From positions 2,713,488-2,777,487 of the forward strand of contig NZ_CP054306.1 in NCBI RefSeq assembly GCF_018282115.1: DNA of 64,000 bases, read 5' to 3'. Position numbers and translations under genes: made by a program. Below are positions 38,357 to 48,132 of this stretch, one piece after another. The DNA is from Synechocystis sp. PCC 7338. GTDB taxonomy: Bacteria > Cyanobacteriota > Cyanobacteriia > Cyanobacteriales > Microcystaceae. Below the pieces are notes generated by a model. It made no database searches. It was not told the DNA's origin and worked only from the letters and a program-made list of their open reading frames with translations. Position 1 is the stretch's first letter. Each line of letters opens with the position of its first letter.

Positions 38357-38839
38357 CTAAAAGCGCACCTGGGAATAGGCTGCATCAGAAATGGTGGGAA
38401 TTTCTGCATAGCGCCCCAGCACTGATTGAACAATGCCAAAAAATCCACAGGCTAAGGCACCAAGGAAAGCAAAATTGTAGAGAGTTTCCGTGACCAATCC
38501 TTGGCCAAACACTGGCTGAATAACGTAGGCAACAATTAGGCCAAACAATGATAGTAGGATGCCAATTAGGATGGCTTGCATGGCATTGAAGCGGATAAAG
38601 TGGGAAATATTGTTATTTCTAACCACCGCCATAAACAGCACAATAAAAATAATGAAAGAAGCAAAGGGAAACTGGTAATAGAATTGCAACAAGGGCATAA
38701 TGGGCAAGTAAATTATCTGCAAAATAGGAAATTGCTGCAATAAAAAACTGCCGAACATGAATGCATCAATGAGAGGAATTAGATAAATTAGAGCACTAAA
38801 AAAACGATCTTTCCCGTCCGCCGTACTATTAGATGCCAT
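38357..38839 (-). CDS. Tic20-like/Ycf60 membrane protein
   Basis: The 160-residue protein has four membrane helices and the Tic20-family pattern: ADGKDRFFSALIYLIPLIDA near the N-terminus, LQFYYQFPFASFIIFIVLFM, HFIRFNAMQAILIGILLSLF (near residue 90) and LGALACGFFGIVQSVLGRYA. In chloroplasts Tic20 is a core part of the inner-envelope protein translocon. The bacterial role is unclear. It lies 44 bases downstream of the FtsH-like gene's stop side, with both on the minus strand, and is transcribed first. Confidence 0.85.
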   Translation of the reverse strand: MASNSTADGKDRFFSALIYLIPLIDAFMFGSFLLQQFPILQIIYLPIMPLLQFYYQFPFASFIIFIVLFMAVVRNNNISHFIRFNAMQAILIGILLSLFGLIVAYVIQPVFGQGLVTETLYNFAFLGALACGFFGIVQSVLGRYAEIPTISDAAYSQVRF

Positions 38840-39092
38840 AGAAAATTCCTTGTTGATTTAAAAAGAGTTAGGGAGATTATGCCTTGATTTTAACCTGGGT
38901 TCATTATGGGGCGGATTCGGTCTTCCCCCCCTCGGCGATCGCCGATGGAAAATTATTTTTCTAGCCCACCGCCATGGGCGCAATGGTGGCCAGCCGACTC
39001 CTACCTCAAGTTAGTTAACAGCCTATCCAAAACTTGCTAGAGTGTTCATTGGCCAAAAACCCGATTAATTCTTTTATTATTACCGCTTTGCC

Positions 39093-39413
39093 ATGGTTAA
39101 CACCTACACCGCCGAAATCCAACACCAGGGTCAGACCTACACCATCTCCGTGCCCGAGGATAAAACGGTGCTCCAAGCAGCGGATGATGAGGGGGTGCAA
39201 TTACCCACTTCCTGTGGTGCCGGAGTTTGTACTACCTGTGCAGCGTTGATCACCAAAGGCACAGTGGATCAAGCTGACGGCATGGGGGTTTCGGCCGAAC
39301 TACAGACAGAGGGTTACGCTTTACTCTGTGTGGCCTATCCCCGCTCAGATTTAAAAATTATCACTGAAAAAGAAGACGAAGTTTATCAACGGCAGTTCGG
39401 CGGTCAAGGCTAG
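39093..39413 (+). CDS. petF: [2Fe-2S] ferredoxin, plant type
   Basis: This 106-residue ferredoxin has all four cluster ligands: Cys41, Cys46 and Cys49 in SCGAGVCTTC, and Cys79 in LLCVAYP. The N-terminus (YTAEIQHQGQTYTISVPEDK) and the C-terminal extension (EDEVYQRQFGGQG) make it slightly longer than the main photosynthetic ferredoxin of about 97 residues. I recall slr1828 in PCC 6803 as one of several minor ferredoxins; the symbol petF is used loosely. It precedes phaE after 110 bases without obvious coupling. Confidence 0.9.
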   Translation: MVNTYTAEIQHQGQTYTISVPEDKTVLQAADDEGVQLPTSCGAGVCTTCAALITKGTVDQADGMGVSAELQTEGYALLCVAYPRSDLKIITEKEDEVYQRQFGGQG

Positions 39414-39523
39414 ATTCGGCCGTAATTCTCCTTTTCCATGACAAATTTTCCAGATCAACAGTTGCCACCCCAAAAGCTAAGCCATAATTCAGGTAGCGGC
39501 CAGTAGTAAGGTGGATTTTGACC

Positions 39524-40516
39524 ATGGAATCGACAAGTAAAACCTGGACAGAACTCATGACTCCCCTCAGTCAGTTCTGGCTGGAGTCCAGTAGTCAGGC
39601 TTGGAAAAATTGGTTTGACCTCATGGCTAAAGGAGGCGCCGGCGGGATGATGGGCAATGCTCCCCAGCCCTTTGATTCTTTACCCCAGCAGTTCCTCCAA
39701 TCCCAGCAGTTTTATGGACAGCTACTCAAGCTTTCCTTTGAGGCTTGGCAGAGTCTGTGGCCAAAATTGGACAATGGTTCGGCCCAAGCCGCAGTGCAGG
39801 GCTACCTAGAACAGTTACAAGCTCAGATTGAGCAATATACCACCAGCACCCAAGCTCTCCAGGGAGACATGGATGGTTTATGGCAGTGTTACCTCAAGGA
39901 AGTACAAAAATTTTCCCAACTCTGGCTCTCCACTTGGCAGAGCAGCGTCGCCCCCCTGGGCAAATTACCAACAGGGGATATCCATACCTGGCTAGATTTA
40001 AGTAATCTTTATGGCGATGCCCTTTACAGTAAAAATCTCGGCAGTTTTATGCGATCGCCGTTATTGGGCCCCAGCCGGGAAATGAATGGCAAATTGTTGC
40101 GGGCCTTTGACGATTGGGTCAAGTTGTCCCAGGCCATGGCGGACTATCAATTACTAGAAGCGGATATTCAATACCGGGGCTTTGCCGCGCTGATGGAAGA
40201 TTTATTAGCCCGGGCCCAGGAAGATAAACCCGTTAAAACTTGGAAGGAATTTCAACAACGGTGGGCGATCGCCGCTGACCAAGTATTTGAAGAAGCTTTC
40301 TGCCAAGAGAAAAACCTTAAAGTAAGGGGCAAATTCATCAATGCTTTGAATCGTTATCGGATTCAACAACAAGAAATTCTCGAAGCATGGTTAAAAACGC
40401 TCAATTTACCCACCCGCTCCGAGGTAGATGAAATTCATCAAACCATTTATCAATTACGGAAAGAAGTTAAAAGTTTGAAAAAGCGTTTAGGGGAAACGGA
40501 ATTAAGCCAAGATTAA
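39524..40516 (+). CDS. phaE: Class III poly(3-hydroxyalkanoate) synthase subunit PhaE
   Basis: PhaE is the accessory subunit that activates PhaC in class III PHB synthases. From ATG at 39524 it is 330 residues, begins MESTSKTWTELMTPLSQFWL, is mostly helical and rich in Gln and Leu, and ends in a charged coiled-coil (IYQLRKEVKSLKKRLGETE). I recall the PCC 6803 protein (slr1829) as the same length with scattered substitutions such as Asn for Ser at position 5. An alternative TTG at 39518 adds two residues. phaC follows after 167 bases. Confidence 0.95.
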   Translation: MESTSKTWTELMTPLSQFWLESSSQAWKNWFDLMAKGGAGGMMGNAPQPFDSLPQQFLQSQQFYGQLLKLSFEAWQSLWPKLDNGSAQAAVQGYLEQLQAQIEQYTTSTQALQGDMDGLWQCYLKEVQKFSQLWLSTWQSSVAPLGKLPTGDIHTWLDLSNLYGDALYSKNLGSFMRSPLLGPSREMNGKLLRAFDDWVKLSQAMADYQLLEADIQYRGFAALMEDLLARAQEDKPVKTWKEFQQRWAIAADQVFEEAFCQEKNLKVRGKFINALNRYRIQQQEILEAWLKTLNLPTRSEVDEIHQTIYQLRKEVKSLKKRLGETELSQD

Positions 40517-40683
40517 GATCCTAGTCTGCCACATTTACTGCATTGGTAATTGCTGACTATATTGTTGGCCAAATCAAAAAAATGTCGACAAGATCTTTGA
40601 GATCATTAAATCTTGACGGAGGACTACCGGGAAAGAATCATAATTTGTTCAGACAATGCCCTTGGCTAACTGATTAACCGTTA

Positions 40684-41820
40684 ATGTTTTTACTTTTTTT
40701 TATTGTTCATTGGTTAAAAATTATGTTGCCTTTTTTTGCTCAGATGGGACTGGAAGAAAATCTCCACGAAACACTAGATTTTACCGAAAAATTCCTCTCC
40801 GGCTTGGAGAATTTACAGGGCTTGGAAGAAGAAGATATTCAAGTGGGCTTTACCCCCAAGGAGGCAGTTTACCAGGAAGATAAGGTTGTTCTTTACCGCT
40901 TCCAACCAGTAGTGGAAAATCCCCTCCCTATCCCCGTCTTAATTGTTTACGCCTTGGTGAATCGCCCCTACATGGTGGACTTGCAGGAGGGCCGTTCCCT
41001 GGTGGCTAACTTGCTCAAACTGGGTTTGGATGTGTACCTAATTGATTGGGGTTATCCTTCCCGGGGCGATCGTTGGTTGACCCTAGAGGATCATTTGTGC
41101 GGCTATTTAAATAACTGTGTGGATGTGATTTGCCAGCGCTCCCACCAGGAAAAAATCACCCTCCTAGGGGTCTGTCAGGGGGGCACATTTAGTTTATGCT
41201 ATGCTTCCCTTTTTCCTGAAAAAGTTAAAAACTTGGTGGTGATGGTGGCCCCGGTAGACTTTGAGCAACCCGGTACTTTATTAAATGCCAGAGGTGGCTG
41301 TACCCTGGGGGCTGAAGCGGTGGACATTGACTTAATGGTGGATGCCATGGGCAATATTCCAGGGGATTATCTTAATTTGGAATTTCTCATGCTTAAACCC
41401 CTGCAATTGGGTTATCAAAAATACCTTGATGTGCCAGATATTATGGGGGATGAGGCCAAATTATTAAACTTTTTACGCATGGAAAAATGGATTTTTGATA
41501 GTCCCGATCAAGCGGGGGAAACCTACCGTCAATTCCTCAAGGATTTTTATCAGCAAAACAAGTTGGTTAAAGGGGAAGTGATGATTGGCGATCGCCGGGT
41601 GGATCTGCACCATCTCACCATGCCCATTTTGAATTTGTATGCCGAAAAGGACCATTTAGTGGCTCCCGCCTCTTCCCTCGCCCTGGGGGACTATTTGCCC
41701 GAAAACAGTGACTACACCGTACAATCTTTCCCGGTAGGGCACATCGGTATGTATGTTAGTGGCAAAGTGCAACGGGATTTGCCCCCGGCGATCGTCCATT
41801 GGTTGTCAGAACGACAGTGA
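40684..41820 (+). CDS. phaC: Class III poly(3-hydroxyalkanoate) synthase subunit PhaC
   Basis: PhaC polymerises 3-hydroxybutyryl-CoA into PHB granules. The 378-residue protein has the lipase-like box GVCQGG with the nucleophile Cys164, the Asp in NLYAEKDHLVAPASS near residue 310, and the His in FPVGHIGMYVSG near residue 345. The hydrophobic start (MFLLFFIVHWLKIMLPFF) is the one I recall in PCC 6803 (slr1830). It forms an operon with phaE. The remaining PHB genes (phaA, phaB) are not in this window. Confidence 0.96.
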   Translation: MFLLFFIVHWLKIMLPFFAQMGLEENLHETLDFTEKFLSGLENLQGLEEEDIQVGFTPKEAVYQEDKVVLYRFQPVVENPLPIPVLIVYALVNRPYMVDLQEGRSLVANLLKLGLDVYLIDWGYPSRGDRWLTLEDHLCGYLNNCVDVICQRSHQEKITLLGVCQGGTFSLCYASLFPEKVKNLVVMVAPVDFEQPGTLLNARGGCTLGAEAVDIDLMVDAMGNIPGDYLNLEFLMLKPLQLGYQKYLDVPDIMGDEAKLLNFLRMEKWIFDSPDQAGETYRQFLKDFYQQNKLVKGEVMIGDRRVDLHHLTMPILNLYAEKDHLVAPASSLALGDYLPENSDYTVQSFPVGHIGMYVSGKVQRDLPPAIVHWLSERQ

Positions 41821-41846
41821 AAATTCTCTTGGAATCCCAATAAAAA

Positions 41847-42230
41847 TCAGGACTCATCCAGGGCCTTAACTGATACATCCACTGCTTGCACGTCAATGGT
41901 ACCAGGGGGAGTGGGAAGGGTAAATTGGCCATTGCTTACCTCCAGCACTTCCCCACAACTGGGGCATCGGCATGGTTGACCCTCAAAACCAGTGAAATGG
42001 TACTGACAAACGGGACAGTCCCCATCTACCAATTTTCTCTTCAGCCACCAGCGAAACACTAAAAAGCCCACCGTTGGAGCGAGGAATAGCAACAAAATCA
42101 ACAAAGCAATGCCATTGACAACCCATTTCAGACCAATGGCACTGAGGAGTAAGGCCACAGCCAGCACGGTTAGGCCACAGCCTAGGCCTGATTGGTTGAC
42201 AGTAACAAATTTGGGAGAAAAATTGTTCAC
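41847..42230 (-). CDS. Small membrane protein with zinc ribbon
   Basis: The 127-residue protein has two hydrophobic segments near the N-terminus (LGCGLTVLAVALLLSAIGLK and VVNGIALLILLLFLAPTVGF) and then a cytosolic zinc-ribbon: CPVCQYHF and CRCPSCGE give two CxxC pairs. The C-terminal tail is acidic and without recognisable fold. It is the last gene on the NDH-1MS strand after cupS (gap 127 bases), as I recall sll1736, and may be cotranscribed. The function is unknown. Confidence 0.75.
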   Translation of the reverse strand: MNNFSPKFVTVNQSGLGCGLTVLAVALLLSAIGLKWVVNGIALLILLLFLAPTVGFLVFRWWLKRKLVDGDCPVCQYHFTGFEGQPCRCPSCGEVLEVSNGQFTLPTPPGTIDVQAVDVSVKALDES

Positions 42231-42357
42231 AGATGGCTCCTACCAACAGCATTACCGTTGGGATTACTATTTTCCATCCTAGTCCATTGGCTCCGCAGTT
42301 GGAATACCGGGGCATTCCCCCCTGGGCTAAAGGTTTTGAATAACTAGGACACTATGC

Positions 42358-42759
42358 CTATCCCATCAGAATGACATTATCAATCACATGAATAATGCCG
42401 TTGTCCGCTTCGATATCGGGGATGATTACCGTAGCATTTTTCACTTCAAACCCCTCCGTACAGTCAATGGCGATCGGGGAACCTTCCACCGAATCAACGG
42501 TTGATAGGCGACATAAATCGGCTTGGGTAAGCTTTCCAGAAACCACGTGGTAGGTCAGAATCCGAGCTAATTGGGGAATATTCTGTACTAGGGTGGCGAT
42601 GGTGCCAGGGGGGAGTTTGGCGAAGGCCGCATCTGTGGGAGCAAAAACCGTAAAGGGCCCAGGACTTTGCAACACGTCAACCAAATTGGCCGCAGTAACA
42701 GCGGTTACCAATGTAGAAAACCTATCGTCGGCTACGGCAATTTCAACAATGTTAGGCAT
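42358..42759 (-). CDS. cupS: Fasciclin-domain protein CupS of the NDH-1MS complex
   Basis: The 133-residue protein is a single fasciclin (FAS1) domain: [40 protein letters not shown] (FAS1 signature near residue 38) and [14 protein letters not shown], ending [14 protein letters not shown]. No signal peptide is present. In PCC 6803 this gene (sll1735) follows cupA and encodes CupS, a subunit of the inducible CO2-uptake complex. The operon here is the same. It starts 169 bases after the cupA stop. Confidence 0.92.
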   Translation of the reverse strand: MPNIVEIAVADDRFSTLVTAVTAANLVDVLQSPGPFTVFAPTDAAFAKLPPGTIATLVQNIPQLARILTYHVVSGKLTQADLCRLSTVDSVEGSPIAIDCTEGFEVKNATVIIPDIEADNGIIHVIDNVILMG

Positions 42760-42928
42760 GGATTTAATCAGCTTAGTTGGGCAAGCACGGAATAATTAGA
42801 GGGGGTAAAGAAAGATTTGTAATTTAGCTATTACGGCGGAAAATACTGGCAAATTGCCCCGAACTGGAGGGATTTAAGACGCAACTTCAGAGTATTTAAC
42901 TCTGGTTCATGGGTTAGCCCCAAAGCAA

Positions 42929-44224
42929 CTAACGATAGCGATCACTTTGAATATCTTTTAAGCGGGCCTCGGGGCGGAGAAACCGATCCATTTGAGCTTC
43001 AAAAAACTGTCGATTCTTGGCTAAATGTCGGGGGTTAGGATCGTCTAGGGGATATAACAATGCCGTCCGTAAAGCTTGGATAACTGCGGAGGTAACATTG
43101 TACATTGAGCGCTGGAAAGTGATACCCAACTGCACTAACATATCATCCTCACCCCGGCAATGTTTTTGATAATATTCCACTAAATAGGGCGGTAAAAAGT
43201 GCAACATATCATCCATTAACAACGTGGGGGGAATACCCGCAGTACCAACGGGGAACACATCGGCATACAAAATACCATAGTGAAAATCCTTTTGTTCGTC
43301 TGGTACCTGTTTGGCCTGGGCATTATAGGATTTGGTACCCCGGAATGGTGCGGTGCGGTAAAATACAGCTTCCACGTAGGGTAATGCTGCTTCATAAAGC
43401 CAAGTAAAGCCTTTAGATTTAGGAATAATTTCTAAACATTCGCCATCAATATAAACATGGTGGTAAATGGGGCGGCCAGCAATGGCAAAAATACCGTTAA
43501 CTAAGAAATTCATGGCATCAGGAACTCCTTTAAATCCGCCCTCATCGTAAATGTCGGACATTTCAAAAAATACCGGGGCCATTACTTCCCAAAAAAGCCC
43601 CAAATTGGAATAGTAAGATAGTTCTCTGACTTGTTCCAAAAATAAATCAGGAAAAAGTTTATATAACGCCAACATGGGGGGATTACCCTTGAAGTAAGCT
43701 CGGATAGCTTTATCTGCGTTGGCCTTATATTCGTCACTGTCTAGGTAGGCATCAAATTTCCCCATCCCCATATCCCGACCATGCCATAGCATTGCTTGCA
43801 TACAGGCTTCCGCAAACTCCATGTTGATGCGGTCATGCCAGAGATGATGGAACAATTTAGGCATTTTGGTGGTATTGCCTTTTTCCATAAATTCCAGCAA
43901 CTCAGGGTGGGCATAAGCCTCTCCCCGCCAGATTCTCAGGTCGGCACTTTCCCCGGCATAGTGGTTGGGGAGGTCTAAATATTCCTGGGGTAGAAAATAT
44001 TTAAAGAAACGCAGGGGATTAAGGAAAACCCGTTCCGCAATGTAGAGCAGATCTCGCCAGTAAAAATCCATGGGCACAGCATAGGCTTTGTAAATGCCGA
44101 TGATCTGCATTAAGTTTTCCGGGGTATCTGGCAACATGGATCCACCGGCTTCAAGACGATGGATAACCTCGGCAAAGGGATGGGTAGAGGGGGGCAAGAC
44201 GGTGTTTTGGGTCAGGCTAGTCAT
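42929..44224 (-). CDS. cupA: CO2 hydration protein CupA of NDH-1MS
   Basis: CupA (ChpY) is the subunit that makes NDH-1 hydrate CO2 to bicarbonate with energy from electron flow, the high-affinity inducible uptake system. The 431-residue soluble protein begins MTSLTQNTVLPPSTHPFAEV and includes FFKYFLPQEYLDLPNHYAGE, KLFHHLWHDRINMEFAEACM and PPTLLMDDMLHFLPPYLVEY, regions I associate with the ChpX/ChpY family. It lies 57 bases after ndhD3, which together with ndhF3 identifies it as CupA rather than the constitutive CupB. A zinc site involving His and Cys residues is known for the family; I cannot place it by eye. Confidence 0.94.
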   Translation of the reverse strand: MTSLTQNTVLPPSTHPFAEVIHRLEAGGSMLPDTPENLMQIIGIYKAYAVPMDFYWRDLLYIAERVFLNPLRFFKYFLPQEYLDLPNHYAGESADLRIWRGEAYAHPELLEFMEKGNTTKMPKLFHHLWHDRINMEFAEACMQAMLWHGRDMGMGKFDAYLDSDEYKANADKAIRAYFKGNPPMLALYKLFPDLFLEQVRELSYYSNLGLFWEVMAPVFFEMSDIYDEGGFKGVPDAMNFLVNGIFAIAGRPIYHHVYIDGECLEIIPKSKGFTWLYEAALPYVEAVFYRTAPFRGTKSYNAQAKQVPDEQKDFHYGILYADVFPVGTAGIPPTLLMDDMLHFLPPYLVEYYQKHCRGEDDMLVQLGITFQRSMYNVTSAVIQALRTALLYPLDDPNPRHLAKNRQFFEAQMDRFLRPEARLKDIQSDRYR

Positions 44225-44281
44225 TTAAAGCTCATCGGGAAAAATAAACGGCACTAAATGCAAAGAACAATGGTAACGACG

Positions 44282-45796
44282 TTAAAGTTGTGGCAAGGTC
44301 ACCCTTTGGGCTAATTGCTCGACGGCGGGAGCGCCATGGGTCAGTTGGGCAATCATGTCATTGGTGGTGGTTTGCGTCCAATGTACTAAGTAATTGGGCT
44401 GAACACCGAGGAAGAAAATAATGGCGGTTAATACCAGGGCCGGTAGCATTTCCGATGCCAACACTTTTGAATAGTAAGCCTGTTCGTTGTCGAGTTTGCC
44501 AAAGCAGGTGCGGTTTAAAAGAATGACAAAATAGACCGCTGTTAAGCCCGAAGCCAGAATGCACAGTAGGGTGGGAATGGGAAAGGTGGGAAAACTGCCT
44601 TGAAAAACGATGAATTCGGCGGCAAACCCTACCAAACCAGGAATGCCAGCACTGGCCATGCCGCCAGTAATCAATAATGCACTGGTAAGGGGTAAACCCC
44701 GAACGGGATTCATCAAGCCATTCAACACATTTAGGTCGCGGGTACCAGCTTTGCGTTCGACGATACCAACAAGGTGAAACAGTAATGCCAAAATAAGACC
44801 ATGGCTAACCATTTGGGCCACTGCCCCTAATACACTTAGTTCCGTGCCGGCGGCGGCGGCCACTAAAATGTATCCCATGTGGCCAATGGAGCTATAGGCC
44901 ACCATCCGTTTAATATCTTTTTGGGCGATCGCCGAGAGGGCTCCATACAGTACAGTGACCGTGCCAATGATGGCTAGCACCGGGGCAAATTGGGCCCAGG
45001 TTTGGGGAAATAATTGCAGACCAAAGCGAATGATACCGTAGGTTCCAAGTTTGGATAAAATTCCGCCCAATAGAATAGCCGTGGCCGGGGAAGCTTCTGT
45101 GTAGGCATCCGGTAACCAGGTATGGAGCGGAACCAGGGGGATTTTGATGCCAAAACCTAGCAAAATCAGAATCAGCAGAATGGTTTGGGCTGACTCAGTG
45201 AAGGTTTGGGTCATTTGTGGATTGTAGTCAAAAGAATGACTACCGCTCAGTAAACTCATACCTAGAAAGGCCGCTAACACCAACAGACCAGAAAAAGCCG
45301 TGTAGAGTAGAAACTTCATGGAGGCATATCCCCGCTTTTCTCCACCCCAAATGGCAATCATCAAATAGAAGGGAATTAATTCCAGTTCGTAGAAGACGAT
45401 AAATAGAAGCAGGTTTTGGGATAGTAGGGCACCGGAAATACCGGCATTAATTAACAAAATCAACCCGTAGTAAAGTCTTGATCGGTTTACGTTGGGCCCA
45501 ATACTATAAATCGCCACTCCTGTTAACAGATTATTAAGAATGACTAGGGGGAGGGATAATCCATCGATGGCAAGACTATAGTTCAAACCAAGCTGGGGAA
45601 TCCAAGGCAGATATTCCTGGAATTGAAACTGCGGGTCTGTAACGTCAAACTTAAACAACACTAGCAATGACCAAACAAGGGTCAACACAGCGAATAGTTC
45701 GGTAATTTGCCGCAGTTGTTTGGCTTGTATGTTGCCCGGAAAAAAGCCAATAATTAAAGCTCCGATAACTGGCAGGATTAATAGCAGGCTAAGCAT
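44282..45796 (-). CDS. ndhD3: NAD(P)H-quinone oxidoreductase chain 4, NdhD3
   Basis: NdhD3 is the antiporter-like membrane subunit specific for the CO2-uptake form NDH-1MS. The 504 residues form about 14 helices, with FYELELIPFYLMIAIWGGEK near residue 135, VPLHTWLPDAYTEASPATAI near residue 225 and KRMVAYSSIGHMGYILVAAA near residue 300. It is clearly paralogous to NdhD2 at 287-1810. It lies between ndhF3 and cupA, which assigns it to the D3/F3 type. Confidence 0.95.
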   Translation of the reverse strand: MLSLLLILPVIGALIIGFFPGNIQAKQLRQITELFAVLTLVWSLLVLFKFDVTDPQFQFQEYLPWIPQLGLNYSLAIDGLSLPLVILNNLLTGVAIYSIGPNVNRSRLYYGLILLINAGISGALLSQNLLLFIVFYELELIPFYLMIAIWGGEKRGYASMKFLLYTAFSGLLVLAAFLGMSLLSGSHSFDYNPQMTQTFTESAQTILLILILLGFGIKIPLVPLHTWLPDAYTEASPATAILLGGILSKLGTYGIIRFGLQLFPQTWAQFAPVLAIIGTVTVLYGALSAIAQKDIKRMVAYSSIGHMGYILVAAAAGTELSVLGAVAQMVSHGLILALLFHLVGIVERKAGTRDLNVLNGLMNPVRGLPLTSALLITGGMASAGIPGLVGFAAEFIVFQGSFPTFPIPTLLCILASGLTAVYFVILLNRTCFGKLDNEQAYYSKVLASEMLPALVLTAIIFFLGVQPNYLVHWTQTTTNDMIAQLTHGAPAVEQLAQRVTLPQL

Positions 45797-45912
45797 GGCA
45801 AAAAGAGGTGATAAATCAGTTGGGTAAACGTAAATCTTGCCGGTAAAAAATCAAAGCTGAACAAGTTTGATTCATGGGCTTTAGGTTGTGATTGATTTTC
45901 TCCAGCTTGGAC

Positions 45913-47760
45913 TTAAAATGCTCGGCCAAACAGAGAATAACTGAGAAAAGCGCCAATCAAAGTCAAGCCTAGAACTATGGAAAGAACATAAAACTGCGTC
46001 TGACCAGAAACGTTATATTTCAGGCTCTGACCACTAAAAATTGTTACGATGCCGATCAAGTTAATTACCCCGTCTACAAAGGTTTTATCGATCCAGTTAA
46101 TCAGGCGAGAAATTGAATCAATGATGGCGACAATCGTTATTTTGTAGAACTTTTCTGTATATAGATCATAGGCAAAAAAGTTTTGTACTGCGGGCAAGGG
46201 TAAATTAATCGGTTTAGTAATTTTGGGATTGAGGTAAACAAAGGCTGAGCTTCCCACACCAAGCAAGCTAGAAAGAATTAAGACTGAGCTTAGTCCCCAA
46301 TTGATATCGGCAAAATCCGGTAATAAATTTCCTTGCTTTAAGATGAGGGACAGATGCAGAGCAAAACCCACTGTTACCACCATGGGCAGCACCAGGGCCC
46401 ACAAACCCTCTGGCGATCGGGTAGTCATCGGTTTAGCTACACCACCGAAAATCAAACAAAATTCCCTGGTTACATTGAAGGCGGTGAGTAGATTGACCAT
46501 CAACAAAACCCCCACCAGCCAAGGATTTGTTCCCGCTAAATTTTCTGTCAGTTTTAACCAGGCCCAGAAAGTACCAAAGGGAGGAAGGGCAATAAGGGAA
46601 GCAATACCGACCAGATAACTCAAACCAGAAATTGGACGACGACTCCAAAGACCGCCGTACTGGGTCAAATCCTGGGTAACGTTGTTAAGAATGATGCCCC
46701 CCACACACATGACAAGAATTGCCATAGCAAAGGTGTAGGTGAAAATCAATTGTAGAGCCGTTTCTCCTTGCTCCGTGCCCACAGCAATGAAGACCAAGCC
46801 CATATAAGCACTGACCACATAGGAAAGGGAGCGCTTGATATCAATCTGGGCAATGGCGATGAGGGAAGCACCGATCGCCGTTAGGGAACCGACAGTGACC
46901 ATGAAGGTTAAAGCCACAGGGGAAAGGGTCAGAATTGGTTGTACTTTTACCAAAACCCATGCTCCCGTTGAAACCACCACTGTATTCCTGAGAATGGTGG
47001 CGGGAATCGGCCCTTCCATGGCTTCATCCAACCAGAGATGGAGCGGAAATTGGGCACATTTAGCCAAAGGTCCAGCAATTAAGGCTAGACAAAGCAGGGT
47101 AGCGGCGGTGGGATTTAAGTCTGCACTGGCAGCCCACTGGGCTAAATCATCATAATTCCAACTTCCAGCCAGAGGTAGTAGCGCCACCACCCCCATTAAT
47201 AAAATTAAATCCCCAACCCGTTTAGTTAAAAAAGCATCCCTCGCCCCGGTGACCACTAGGGATTGATTGAACCAATAGCCAATGAGAAGATAGGTTCCTA
47301 GGGTCAAAATTTCCAGAACAACGTAGCTGAAAAACAGTGAGTTGCACAACACTAAAGTGCATAATCCTGCTTCAAATAGAGCCATTAGCGAGAAAAATCT
47401 GGCCCAGCCCCAGTCCCTTTCTAGGTAGCCAATGGCATAAATCTGTGCCCCCAAATTAAGCCCAGTAATCACCACTAAGGCAGCAATGTTGACGGTGGAT
47501 ATTTTTAAATCAAAGCTAATCTCTAGGTCAGCGGCCTGTAGCCAGGGAAAAGAAAGATCGATGGCGGGTTGCTGCCAAATATAGATAAGCACTAGCAGAC
47601 TATGCAAAAATGCAGTGAAAGTCATTAAAGTGCTGATATAGCCTGCCGGTCTTGGCCCCGTTTGTCGAGTTAAGCCCGGTGACCAAGGGACTGCTAAGAG
47701 GGCACCTAAGAGAGCGTAGCAAGGTACTAGCCAGATAATTCGACTTAAACTTTCTAACAT
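45913..47760 (-). CDS. ndhF3: NAD(P)H-quinone oxidoreductase chain 5, NdhF3
   Basis: NdhF3 is the distal proton-pumping subunit of NDH-1MS. From ATG at 47760 it is 615 residues: ESLSRIIWLVPCYALLGALL, then the conserved SYVVLEILTLGTYLLIGYWF near residue 150, QFPLHLWLDEAMEGPIPATI near residue 240 and KRSLSYVVSAYMGLVFIAVG near residue 307. The long C-terminal lateral helix typical of NdhF follows. The frame extends to 47808 but adds an unrelated soluble stretch. It is the first gene of ndhF3-ndhD3-cupA-cupS. In PCC 6803 this operon is induced by low CO2 and repressed by the LysR-type regulator NdhR (CcmR). Confidence 0.95.
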   Translation of the reverse strand: MLESLSRIIWLVPCYALLGALLAVPWSPGLTRQTGPRPAGYISTLMTFTAFLHSLLVLIYIWQQPAIDLSFPWLQAADLEISFDLKISTVNIAALVVITGLNLGAQIYAIGYLERDWGWARFFSLMALFEAGLCTLVLCNSLFFSYVVLEILTLGTYLLIGYWFNQSLVVTGARDAFLTKRVGDLILLMGVVALLPLAGSWNYDDLAQWAASADLNPTAATLLCLALIAGPLAKCAQFPLHLWLDEAMEGPIPATILRNTVVVSTGAWVLVKVQPILTLSPVALTFMVTVGSLTAIGASLIAIAQIDIKRSLSYVVSAYMGLVFIAVGTEQGETALQLIFTYTFAMAILVMCVGGIILNNVTQDLTQYGGLWSRRPISGLSYLVGIASLIALPPFGTFWAWLKLTENLAGTNPWLVGVLLMVNLLTAFNVTREFCLIFGGVAKPMTTRSPEGLWALVLPMVVTVGFALHLSLILKQGNLLPDFADINWGLSSVLILSSLLGVGSSAFVYLNPKITKPINLPLPAVQNFFAYDLYTEKFYKITIVAIIDSISRLINWIDKTFVDGVINLIGIVTIFSGQSLKYNVSGQTQFYVLSIVLGLTLIGAFLSYSLFGRAF

Positions 47761-48132
47761 GGGGGTTGTGGGAAATTTTGTTAACAAGGTTCCACTTTCG
47801 CCGTCCAAACGTTCGAGTCACCGAAAAATTTTCCGGATTACTCGGTGCGAAGAACCCAGGAGCGTCTAGAACCCAGACCGGGAAAAGCTAATACAATTAA
47901 AGTGATGGCCGAAATGGCTGATTTGATCTAGGCCCCAAGGGGACGCGACCATAGCCAAGCAGCAATGATAGACGCTAGATGCATAGAAACAGTGTTATTT
48001 GTTACACCATATCATAGGTTAAATAAAATCCCAGATCAACAACCATTTGCTTAAGCAAATGATAAGTCTGGGTAATTAGAGGAGATGGCGATCGCCCTGG
48101 GGAGAGTTCACTCCTGGGGCAAATTTGAGCTT
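47761..48132. promoter_or_regulatory. Control region upstream of ndhF3
   Basis: These 372 bases contain no gene. They should carry the low-CO2-responsive promoter of the ndhF3 operon and the end of the NUDIX-like gene transcript. The strongest visible structure is the 18-bp palindrome at 48044-48061. I looked for an NdhR-type TCAATG-N10-ATCAAT site and found none that fits exactly. Confidence 0.5.
48044..48061. repeat. Perfect 18-bp palindrome, CATTTGCTTAAGCAAATG
   Basis: The palindrome has no mismatches and lies 284-301 bases before the ndhF3 start and 72-89 bases after the stop of the NUDIX-like gene. As an RNA it would give only a 7-bp stem with a TTAA loop and no T-run, so a protein operator is at least as likely as a terminator. 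Confidence 0.55.
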
